From Eubacteriales bacterium (GTDB lineage Bacteria > Bacillota > Clostridia > Lachnospirales > Lachnospiraceae): a stretch of DNA of 64,000 bases. Positions 17,063 to 24,134 of the stretch are shown here, piece by piece. The stretch spans positions 1 through 64,000 of the forward strand of contig JAUNGM010000022.1 in the NCBI GenBank assembly GCA_030524545.1. Direction: 5' to 3'. The translations under genes were made by a program, and so were the position numbers. The notes below the pieces were generated by a model. The model did no database searches. It was given only the letters and a program-made list of their open reading frames with translations, and was not told the origin of the DNA. Position 1 is the stretch's first letter. Each line of letters starts with the position of its first letter.

Positions 17063-17440
17063 TTATGTCCTCGTGATCGGACAAACGGCGAATCCCAGTT
17101 TTTCGCCTACATAGTCCAGTATTGCATTGACAGATGCTTCCACTTCCGATACGGTGCCCGTAATGATCAGGCTTCCGCTGAAGCGGTCTACAAATCCAAG
17201 CTCCACACCGGAAGACTTGATCGCAATGTCTCCCATGATAATCGCCGTCTCCGCAGGGCTGACCGTCAGAATTCCGATCGCAGACCTGGAATACTCAACG
17301 GCAGGATCCAGTCCCAGCTTTGTATATAATACCTGATCCGGATTGGCAATGATATGCGCCAGTGAAATCTGCTTGCCAGGCACAAGTTCCTGCACGATGC
17401 GCTGTTTTGCTTCCGGTGACAGATCGTCGAAATATGCCAT
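17063..17440 (-). CDS. circularly permuted hexameric shell protein (EutS/PduU)
   Basis: 125-residue permuted BMC-H protein. The N-terminal RIVQELVPGKQISLAHIIANP strand forms the six-stranded beta-barrel cap over the pore; SAIGILTVSPAETAIIMGDIA and LIITGTVSEVEASVNAIL form the BMC core, and the protein ends with CPITRT as in EutS. Likely a minor facet protein with an occluded pore. RBS AGGAGG. The first shell gene after the activase. Confidence 0.94.
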   Translation of the reverse strand: MAYFDDLSPEAKQRIVQELVPGKQISLAHIIANPDQVLYTKLGLDPAVEYSRSAIGILTVSPAETAIIMGDIAIKSSGVELGFVDRFSGSLIITGTVSEVEASVNAILDYVGEKLGFAVCPITRT

Positions 17441-17442
17441 TT

Positions 17443-18234
17443 TTAACCTCCTATCTGACAGTCCAGATTGCAGACGGCATGTACTGCCTTTTTCAATGTT
17501 TCCATGTGTTCCGCAGTGGGAGGAAGGATTCCCTTCATCCGGTATTCCCTTCCCAGCCCGTCGTATTTATCCTGGCCAAGCCTGTGGTATGGCAGAAGAT
17601 GAATCTTCTCCACCCCCGGCAGGGTTGCCGCAAAAGAAGCGATTCCCTGAATTTCTTCCACCGTATCGTTAAAGGTAGGAATCACAGGAACCCGGATGAC
17701 CAGCTTCGTTTGCCCGGACAGGGCAGTCTTTCTGGCATTTTCCAGCATCAGCTCATTGGATCTGCCTGTAAATTCCTTATGCTTTGCCGGATTCGTATGC
17801 TTGATGTCCATCAGATACAGATCCAGATACGGCAGAATCATTTCGATACGCTCATAGGGTGCACACGCCATACTCTCAATGGCAGTATTGATCCCCCGTT
17901 CCTTCGCTGCCCGCAGAAGATCCCGGGCAAATTCCGGCTGGCAGAGACATTCTCCTCCGGAGAGGGTCATGCCGCCTCCGGAGCGGTAATAATAAGGCCT
18001 GTCCTTTTCCACCTGGTCAATCATTTCCCGGACAGTCACATCCCTGCCGATCACCTTATCCTCGCCCTGCACCTTCATAGTCTGGATCGCATATTCCTGA
18101 GACTCCGGATTGCAGCACCAGCGGCAGCGAAGGACACAGCCTTTCAAAAATACAATTGTACGGATTCCCGGACCATCATGGATAGAATAGCGCTGGATAT
18201 CAAAGACCCTGCCTTTTCTGTCTAAATAATCCAT
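17443..18234 (-). CDS. glycyl-radical enzyme activase (radical SAM)
   Basis: Installs the glycyl radical on the dehydratase encoded immediately upstream. The radical-SAM cluster motif CVLRCRWC has Cys33, Cys37 and Cys40, preceded by the activase fingerprint DGPGIRTIVFLKGC. GGGMTLSGGE is the SAM-contacting motif. At 263 residues it lacks the extra ferredoxin domain seen in longer activases, the compact form known for propanediol-type glycyl-radical dehydratases. Starts after AGAGGAG; 37 nt from the dehydratase stop. Confidence 0.95.
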   Translation of the reverse strand: MDYLDRKGRVFDIQRYSIHDGPGIRTIVFLKGCVLRCRWCCNPESQEYAIQTMKVQGEDKVIGRDVTVREMIDQVEKDRPYYYRSGGGMTLSGGECLCQPEFARDLLRAAKERGINTAIESMACAPYERIEMILPYLDLYLMDIKHTNPAKHKEFTGRSNELMLENARKTALSGQTKLVIRVPVIPTFNDTVEEIQGIASFAATLPGVEKIHLLPYHRLGQDKYDGLGREYRMKGILPPTAEHMETLKKAVHAVCNLDCQIGG

Positions 18235-18271
18235 AACTCCTCTTTTCCGGCCGAATGGCCATTATGGCAGT

Positions 18272-20797
18272 TTAAAACCCCTGTTCGGTTCTGCGGATGA
18301 TGTCATCCTGAAGGGAACGGGACAAAGTAGTAAACAATGCACTGTAGCCTGCCACGCGGACAACCAGATGTTTATATTTCTCCGGGTTCTTCTGCGCATC
18401 CAGAAGCGTTTCTCTGCTTACTACATTAAACTGCATATGCATTCCCTTCTGATCAAAATAGGAACGGATCAGCGCAACGAATTTCTCCAGTCCCTCTCTT
18501 CCCGACAGTGCGGAAGGATGGAATTTCTGGTTAAACAGTGTTCCGTTGGATACAATAAAATGATCCAGCCTGGATACCGAGGTTGCTGCTGCTGTCGGGC
18601 CGTTCACATCCTTGCCTGCGGACGGGGAAACACCGTCGGCCACAGGAGTATGTGCATAACGTCCGTCCGGGGTCGCTCCTGTCTGTCCGCCCAGGGGAAC
18701 GTTTGCTGATACAGGATATAATCCGGCCTGATACTGTCCGCCTCTGGGGTTCTGATACTTCTCCATCGGACGGGTATATGTATAAGCAACATCCCTTGCA
18801 AAATAATCCACTTCCGGAATGTCGTTGCCGAATTTCGGCACTTCCTCAATGAGGTTATGGATTTCTTCATATCTGGCATTCTGTTCCGGTGACGGCTTCA
18901 TATTCATCACTACATTTAATATAGAAGAAACTGTTTCCTCATTGATCGTTCTTCCCTGCTCCTGAAGGCCTTTGACAATTGCTGCTGTCACTTCAGCCAC
19001 AGTTATCTCATCCAACCCTTTGCCAAAGTTCCATGCCAGTGCATCCTTATACTCCTGCATGGAAACCTTCTTCTCCTGGTAGACCAGCTTGCGGATCGCA
19101 TACAGGGAATCGGCCATATTGGCAATCCCAAAGCCCTGCGGACCTGTAAAGTTGTACACCGCACCGCCCTCCTGTACGGTCTTGCCCCGTTTCAGGCAGT
19201 CATCCACCATACTGGAAAGGAACGGCAGCGGGCAAAGCTCCGCATGCGCCACATCAATGGCATTGTCTGCATTTACCAGAAGGGAAATGCAGTATTCCAT
19301 CTGTTTCTTATAAGCGTCATAAAATTCTTCAAAGGTGGTCATCTTCGTGACATCACCGGTAGGAATCCCCACCATTTCACCCTTGTCCATACCGTTGGCA
19401 AAAACCAGCTCCATCGGGCGGCACATATTGAAGAACGCCGCATCGTGCCACCCTTCCGTCTTGCCCGCCTTCTGCGGCTCCACGCATCCGATAATGTTGT
19501 ACTCCCGGGCATCTGCAAGGGACAGCCCTCTGTTCTGCAGGGAAGGGATGATCACTTCGTCATTATAGTAAGCCGGCAGGCCGATTCCCGTTCTGGTAAG
19601 CTCTGCAGCCTTGATCAGAAATTCGTGAGGGGAGCCGTTCCAAACCCTCACAGACAGGGACGGCTGCGGCAGATGTACATGCATGGATGCCTGAATGCAC
19701 ATAATAGAAAGGTCGTTGGTCACATCCCGCCCGTCCTTGTCCTGACCGCCTGCGATCAGGTTCTGGAAAAGGCTGTATCCCGCAAAGCCTTCCGCAGATG
19801 CGGCATCACGGCATTTGTTCAGGTCATTGAGCTTTACCCAGATGCAGTCCATCAGTTCCTGGGCAAATTCCCGGGTGATCATTCCTTTCTTCATATCCTT
19901 CTGATAATAAGGATACATATACTGGTCAAAACGTCCCGGAGAAATGGAATGTCCGCTGGACTCCATCTGCAAAAGCTGCTGCACAAACCAGAAGGACTGG
20001 CAGGCTTCGTAAAAGCCGTCGGCACCTTTTGCCGGAACATGGCTGCAGTTTGCCGCAATGGTCAGAAGTTCCTGTTTTCTTACAGGGTCGCCGCACCTGG
20101 AAGCCATTTCCTCTGCCAGCACCGCATAGCGCTGTGCATATTCGATCACTGCCCTGCAGCTTAAGATCACTGCCTGCAGGAAACGGGAACGCTTCGCATA
20201 GTCGCCGTCACCCACCTGGCACTGGTCCAGTTCCGCCTGGGCTTTGGCAATGATGCCCTCAAATCCGATGGCAAGCACCTCTTCATATTTTACAGTTACA
20301 TGTCCTACACCATTATAAAAATAGTTGCCTGGTGTAAAGATATTGTGTTCAATCGCTTTGATTGCTTCCGGAGCCATGTAGGAAGTAGCCAGTTCACTGG
20401 TGGTTTTTCCTTTCCAGTATTTGTGGATCTCCCGAAGCTCCTGCTTCGTTTCTTCTGCGATGTAAAACGGGTCCGCGCTCCTCGTCTCAACCGTATCCAG
20501 TTCATCCTCCAGCCACTGGTAGGAAAATTCCGGAAAAGTCTGGCATCCTCTGGGTGCCAGGGTACTGCTTCCTACGATCAGCTCCTCATCACGGATGATG
20601 ATGGGAATGTGACGCAGGATATGGGCAAAAGCTTCTGCACGCCTTGTAATAATGGGCTGGCCCTCCGTAGCCATATAAGACTCTGTGATAAGTCTGGCTC
20701 TGGCAGATTCGATTACCGGCATCTTCGCATACAGATTGTCTACTAATCTGGTGATTCTGGAAGATTTTGGAATATCTGTGGTATTAAACATCTCCAC
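18272..20797 (-). CDS. glycyl-radical (B12-independent) 1,2-propanediol dehydratase
   Basis: Radical dehydration of 1,2-propanediol to propionaldehyde without cobalamin. With the GTG start at 20797 (841 residues), the thiyl-radical cysteine is Cys438 in NIIGCVEPQ, the general base is Glu440, and the radical glycine is Gly817 in RVAGYSALF near the C-terminus. His166 (GVGHVTVKYEE) fits the diol dehydratase subgroup rather than pyruvate formate-lyase or choline lyase. An alternative ATG at 20791 has better RBS spacing. First gene after the main promoter, so it should be the most strongly expressed enzyme. Extremely oxygen-sensitive when active. Confidence 0.94.
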   Translation of the reverse strand: MEMFNTTDIPKSSRITRLVDNLYAKMPVIESARARLITESYMATEGQPIITRRAEAFAHILRHIPIIIRDEELIVGSSTLAPRGCQTFPEFSYQWLEDELDTVETRSADPFYIAEETKQELREIHKYWKGKTTSELATSYMAPEAIKAIEHNIFTPGNYFYNGVGHVTVKYEEVLAIGFEGIIAKAQAELDQCQVGDGDYAKRSRFLQAVILSCRAVIEYAQRYAVLAEEMASRCGDPVRKQELLTIAANCSHVPAKGADGFYEACQSFWFVQQLLQMESSGHSISPGRFDQYMYPYYQKDMKKGMITREFAQELMDCIWVKLNDLNKCRDAASAEGFAGYSLFQNLIAGGQDKDGRDVTNDLSIMCIQASMHVHLPQPSLSVRVWNGSPHEFLIKAAELTRTGIGLPAYYNDEVIIPSLQNRGLSLADAREYNIIGCVEPQKAGKTEGWHDAAFFNMCRPMELVFANGMDKGEMVGIPTGDVTKMTTFEEFYDAYKKQMEYCISLLVNADNAIDVAHAELCPLPFLSSMVDDCLKRGKTVQEGGAVYNFTGPQGFGIANMADSLYAIRKLVYQEKKVSMQEYKDALAWNFGKGLDEITVAEVTAAIVKGLQEQGRTINEETVSSILNVVMNMKPSPEQNARYEEIHNLIEEVPKFGNDIPEVDYFARDVAYTYTRPMEKYQNPRGGQYQAGLYPVSANVPLGGQTGATPDGRYAHTPVADGVSPSAGKDVNGPTAAATSVSRLDHFIVSNGTLFNQKFHPSALSGREGLEKFVALIRSYFDQKGMHMQFNVVSRETLLDAQKNPEKYKHLVVRVAGYSALFTTLSRSLQDDIIRRTEQGF

Positions 20798-20848
20798 GCT
20801 TCTCCTTTCTCACGGCAGCATAAAGCCGCCATGTTTTCATATAAAATT

Positions 20849-20877
20849 ATTATACTCCTATTCCTATCTGGTGTCAA
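20849..20877 (-). promoter_or_regulatory. main promoter of the microcompartment operon
   Basis: Perfect consensus on the minus strand: TTGACA (20877-20872), 17-nt spacer, TATAAT (20854-20849), 52 nt before the dehydratase start codon. Such strength implies control by a repressor. Confidence 0.88.
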
Positions 20878-20912
20878 CAAAAAACAACATCTTCTCACTG
20901 TTAAAAATGTGG

Positions 20913-20950
20913 TTTTTGTTTGTTTTTTATTGTGTTTTTTGTTTGTTTTT
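20913..20950. promoter_or_regulatory. candidate DeoR operator repeats
   Basis: TTTTTGTTTG occurs at 20913-20922 and again at 20936-20945, 23 nt apart (about two helical turns), 35-70 nt upstream of the -35 box. On the coding strand these read CAAACAAAAA. DeoR-family proteins often bind A-rich direct repeats. Similar AACAA repeats sit upstream of the internal promoter near 16.55 kb. Confidence 0.45.
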
Positions 20951-20984
20951 ATTTGGATTTTTATTTAGAATATGTTTTCCGATA

Positions 20985-21013
20985 TTGACAACGGCCTTTT
21001 CATCTGTCATACT
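20985..21013 (+). promoter_or_regulatory. promoter for the PHP-family gene
   Basis: TTGACA (20985-20990), 17-nt spacer, CATACT (21008-21013). A GC-rich hairpin GGGGCCAAA/TTTGGCCCC (21030-21052) lies in the presumed 5' leader, without a T tract. Confidence 0.6.
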
Positions 21014-21115
21014 GAAAAATAATGATGTTGGGGCCAAAAGGCATTTGGCCCCTATGATACACGGATTTGTTTTTTTGCAAAGTTCTGCACATTTTTTTAC
21101 AAAAGGAGCGATACC

Positions 21116-21829
21116 ATGTACCTTTCCGATATGCACACCCACTCCATTGCAAGCGGCCACGGCACCGTTTGTACTATTTCCGATATGGCAAAGGCAGCTT
21201 CTGCCAGGGGGCTGAAGCTTCTCGGCATCACCGACCACGGCCCCGGCACGCTTGCCGCAGGAACCTCCTCCTATTTCCGCAGCCTTACCTATTCGCCAAA
21301 AAAGCGTTTCGGAGTGGAGTTATTATATGGAATCGAACTAAATATCCTTGACATGGACGGACATGTGGATTTAGAGGAAGAGCTTCTTTCCAAACTGGAC
21401 TATGCCATTGCCAGCATGCACACCCGGAATTGCCGCCCCGGAACCCGGGAAGAGAATACCAAAGCCTATCTGAATGTAATGAAAAATCCCCACGTAAAGA
21501 TTCTGGGGCACTGTGACGATCCCCACTATCCCGTAGATTATGAGGCACTGGCCCGCTGTGCCAAAGAACAGCAGGTGATGTTTGAGATCAACGAAGCCTC
21601 TCTTGCCCCTTACGGCTACCGCGGAGATACCACAGCAAATAACCGGGAAATCCTCCGCTGCTGCGTCAAATACAAAATACCGATCGTGCTCTCAAGCGAC
21701 AGCCACGGAACAGAGCATATCGGTGACTTTACTTATGCCGCAGATTTTGTACATGAGATGATGTTTCCTGAAAGCCTGATCTATAATAATCAGATTCCCA
21801 AACTCAAAGTATTTTTGCAGACAAGATAG
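21116..21829 (+). CDS. PHP-domain phosphoesterase (YcdX-like)
   Basis: Metal-dependent hydrolase of the polymerase-and-histidinol-phosphatase fold. Metal ligands are visible in DMHTHSIASGHGT (HxH), GITDHGPG, GIELNI, ASMHTRN, GHCDDPHYP and SSDSHGTEHIG. 237 residues, like YcdX/YcdX-type phosphatases whose natural substrate is usually unknown. Stand-alone gene with its own promoter and terminator; RBS AAAGGAGC. It need not be related to the divergent microcompartment operon. Confidence 0.85.
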   Translation: MYLSDMHTHSIASGHGTVCTISDMAKAASARGLKLLGITDHGPGTLAAGTSSYFRSLTYSPKKRFGVELLYGIELNILDMDGHVDLEEELLSKLDYAIASMHTRNCRPGTREENTKAYLNVMKNPHVKILGHCDDPHYPVDYEALARCAKEQQVMFEINEASLAPYGYRGDTTANNREILRCCVKYKIPIVLSSDSHGTEHIGDFTYAADFVHEMMFPESLIYNNQIPKLKVFLQTR

Positions 21830-21838
21830 CACTGTTTT

Positions 21839-21866
21839 CCCGGCCCGGGCAGGCCGGGATTCTTTC
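21839..21866 (+). terminator. terminator after the PHP-family gene
   Basis: Stem CCCGGCC/GGCCGGG with loop CGGGCA, then ATTCTTTC. Ten nt after the stop codon. Confidence 0.7.
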
Positions 21867-21947
21867 GTATCCAACCTGCCGGGTATTCCGGACATTATCC
21901 TTCAATGTTCAGACACGTCACTACATATCAGTAACTCAGACTCTTAT

Positions 21948-21994
21948 TTTTATTTTTCTGTGTTAAATAGTTTTATTTTTTCTGTGTTAAATAG
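21948..21994. repeat. tandem direct repeat just upstream of a -35 box
   Basis: Two adjacent copies of about 23-24 nt, each TTTTATTTTT(T) followed by CTGTGTTAAATAG, the second ending exactly at the TTGACA of the riboswitch promoter. Candidate regulator-binding site or UP-like element. Confidence 0.55.
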
Positions 21995-22026
21995 TTGACA
22001 GGCAGTTCCATCAGTGCTATTATAAT
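21995..22026 (+). promoter_or_regulatory. promoter of the cobalamin riboswitch transcript
   Basis: TTGACA at 21995-22000 with TATTAT at 22018-22023 (17-nt spacer); an overlapping TATAAT starts at 22021. It lies about 25-30 nt before the riboswitch. Confidence 0.75.
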
Positions 22027-22052
22027 GTCAGTATAATTCCATATTGAACATA

Positions 22053-22220
22053 TGAAGTGCTGGCCACTATCCGCGTGGTGGACAGAAGAGGGAATCAGGT
22101 GAGAATCCTGAGCGATCCGGTCACTGTAACAGAGGAGCGAGTTCTCAATATCCCATTGTACCATTGGTATGAGAAGGGGAGAAGGAGCGATGATTCTGAA
22201 GTCAGGAAACCTGCTTTGTA
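22053..22220 (+). promoter_or_regulatory. cobalamin riboswitch (plus strand)
   Basis: Conserved elements appear in order: GAGGGAATCAGGTGAGAATCCTGAGC, in which a GGGAA is followed by the GGTGAGAATCC P3/J region, GTCACTGTAAC, and the B12 box GAAGTCAGGAAACCTGC (22198-22214). A T-tailed hairpin follows 70 nt later, indicating control by transcription termination in response to adenosylcobalamin. The first credible gene downstream is the Cys-rich protein at 22600. Confidence 0.9.
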
Positions 22221-22285
22221 TGGCGAGGTTAAACTTCCGTGTAAAGTGTAACAACCAACCTGATGATATCCGCAATCACCAGGCG

Positions 22286-22317
22286 TTGTCTGCTTTATCT
22301 GAAGCAGGCATTTTTTT
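22286..22317 (+). terminator. riboswitch expression-platform terminator
   Basis: Stem GTCTGCTT/AAGCAGGC followed by ATTTTTTT. An upstream CCTG-TGAT / ATCA-CAGG pairing is available as an alternative structure. Confidence 0.75.
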
Positions 22318-22599
22318 ATGGAATTCGCCTGTTCGTATGAATTATACACCGCTGTATATTACAGTGGTACGCCTTAAAGGCATGATTAAATGGCAGGCGA
22401 TACTGCTTCGGATGCATTCATTCCCTCCGCATATTTTGAATGAAGCATTGTCTACCCCGGAGCAGCGTCGTCCCTCGTAAAAAATTACAGAAAAAATGAC
22501 CGGCGCAGTTGACGCCGTTTTTTTATTTTTTGAAAAAACCTTTGGGAAATCCTATTTTGGAAATCCCGTTTCGGAAATCCTATCTCGGAGGTACCTATT
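22318..22599 (+). other. region between riboswitch and Cys-rich gene
   Basis: No recognisable gene. An open frame to 22480 ends in a 48-residue stretch from MNYTPLY that has no RBS and no family resemblance; it may be a gene remnant. A small terminator-like hairpin CGGCG/CGCCG with TTTTTTT lies at 22501-22526. At about 22546-22590 there are three imperfect tandem 15-16 nt units around GGAAATCC, ending at the GGAGG of the next gene. Confidence 0.5.
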
Positions 22600-22920
22600 A
22601 TGGACAAAAAATATTGGGAAGGGAAAGAATATTCCTATTTCAGTCACAAGAAATGCGAGTTTTTCCCCTGCCATCAGGGTGCTGACCCCGATAACTTCAA
22701 CTGCCTTTTCTGCTACTGCCCCCTTTACGCACTTGGTACCGGCTGCGGCGGAAATTTCCGGATCACGGAAAAGGGCATCAAAGACTGCACCAGCTGCCAG
22801 CTTCCTCATAAAAAAGAGAACTATGGTTATGTAACAGGGAAATATCGGGAACTGGTAGAAATGATGAAAGCTTCCGGTACCCTCCCGGAAAATGATCCCG
22901 TAAACGATCCCGAAAAATAA
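22600..22920 (+). CDS. small Cys-rich protein (zf-like cysteine-rich domain)
   Basis: 106 residues with a metal-binding pattern: KKCEFFPC, then FNCLFCYCPLY, CGGNF and KDCTSCQLPHK. This is the cysteine-rich small domain family (Pfam zf-like), found next to or fused to cobalamin biosynthesis proteins; its biochemical role is not established. Zinc or Fe-S binding is likely from eight or nine cysteines. RBS GGAGG 9 nt upstream. It is the only good gene downstream of the plus-strand cobalamin riboswitch, which supports a corrinoid-related role. Confidence 0.85.
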   Translation: MDKKYWEGKEYSYFSHKKCEFFPCHQGADPDNFNCLFCYCPLYALGTGCGGNFRITEKGIKDCTSCQLPHKKENYGYVTGKYRELVEMMKASGTLPENDPVNDPEK

Positions 22921-22984
22921 TCCTGCAAGAAATGATTCCGTAAAAAGCCTGATCCCATTTTTTCAAAGGCAGCCTCCCATGCTA

Positions 22985-23893
22985 TCACTCCTCCGAGGCT
23001 GCCTTTGCCGCTGTACGGATCATCTTTTCCAGTTCCCGTGCAGCAACACCGATAGGCCGTTTCGGATCCCAGACCATACAGATCTCTCTTGTGGGAATTC
23101 TTTCGGACAGCTTTACCTCAAACACTTCCCCCTTTCCAATCGCCTCCATTGCCAGATCTCCGGGCAGGAAACCCAGTCCCAGATCATTTTTCACCAGCGG
23201 AAGGATCTGGTCCGATGTCGCCACCTCGATATCCGGCTGCAGAACCAGCCCATGCTCTGCAAAAAACTGATTATAAAATTCATAAGTCCTGGTATCCCTG
23301 CCAAGGCAGATCACCGGATATTCTGCCAAATCTGCCAGGCACAGCGTCTTCCCTTTCAATTCCAAAAACTGCGGCCCCGCTACAAGGACATCCCGAAACC
23401 TTACCAGGGAGATATCCCGAAGCGTTTTGTCCACACCCTCCGGCATGGTCACTACCGCAAATTCCACCCTTCCGCTCTTTACCGCTGCGATCGCCTGGGG
23501 TGCGGAACAGTTGGTAAGGCGGAGATGAACGCCCGGATAAGCAAGATGAAACTCCCGGAGGATCGGAAGCAGAAGACAATGCAGGGCAATCTCACTGACC
23601 CCCAGGGAGACCGCGCCTTTACTGAGGGTTTTATCACTTGCCAGTTCATCTTCCGCAGCCTGAAGCTGTTCCTGGGCGATCTGCACATGGGCAAACAGCT
23701 TCTCCCCTTCCGGCGTCAGTGTCACACCGCGGTTAGAGCGCAGAAACAGCGTACATCCCAGTTCCTGCTCCAGATTGTTCATGGCGCGGGTAATATTAGG
23801 CTGGCTGTTCATGAGAATATGCGCCGCCCTGGTAAAGCTGCGGTATTTTGCCACAAAGTAGAAGATCCGGTAATAATCATACGTCACTGCCAA
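22985..23893 (-). CDS. LysR-family transcriptional regulator
   Basis: N-terminal helix-turn-helix (FYFVAKYRSFTRAAHILMNSQPNITRAMNNLEQELGCTLFLRSNRGVTLTPEG, residues about 10-62) and a periplasmic-binding-type effector domain. About 302 residues. The TTG start at 23893 is preceded by GGAGGTGGG. Divergent from the MATE exporter gene with a 241-nt shared intergenic region, the usual arrangement for a regulator and its target. Effector unknown. Confidence 0.9.
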   Translation of the reverse strand: MAVTYDYYRIFYFVAKYRSFTRAAHILMNSQPNITRAMNNLEQELGCTLFLRSNRGVTLTPEGEKLFAHVQIAQEQLQAAEDELASDKTLSKGAVSLGVSEIALHCLLLPILREFHLAYPGVHLRLTNCSAPQAIAAVKSGRVEFAVVTMPEGVDKTLRDISLVRFRDVLVAGPQFLELKGKTLCLADLAEYPVICLGRDTRTYEFYNQFFAEHGLVLQPDIEVATSDQILPLVKNDLGLGFLPGDLAMEAIGKGEVFEVKLSERIPTREICMVWDPKRPIGVAARELEKMIRTAAKAASEE

Positions 23894-24134
23894 TCTTTTC
23901 CCACCTCCGTCTATATCTGAGTGTGCTGCTCCAAATACGGATGAATCACAGCATTTCCGGTCAGATATATTATTTTGATATGATAGATATATGAAATATA
24001 GCTTTTACATATTGCCCGATTCTAAGTATAATACCTACGGATTGAAAAGACAAGAACACATTCTTCTGAAAAATGACGATGTGAATTGTCGATCCGCCTA
24101 TATCAAATCTTTATGTTAAAGGAGAATCCCACCC
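23894..24134. promoter_or_regulatory. divergent intergenic region lysR/MATE
   Basis: AT-rich region with no ORF. It contains TATATTATTTTGATATGATAGATATATGA around 23965-23996, rich in ATAT/TATA half-sites, where LysR-type binding and both promoters would be expected. I cannot assign individual boxes with confidence. A GGAG lies before the MATE start. Confidence 0.4.

Noticed and set aside
22546-22590. CRISPR-like short tandem repeats
   Set aside because: Only three imperfect 15-16-nt units without spacers, adjacent to an RBS; no cas genes in the window.
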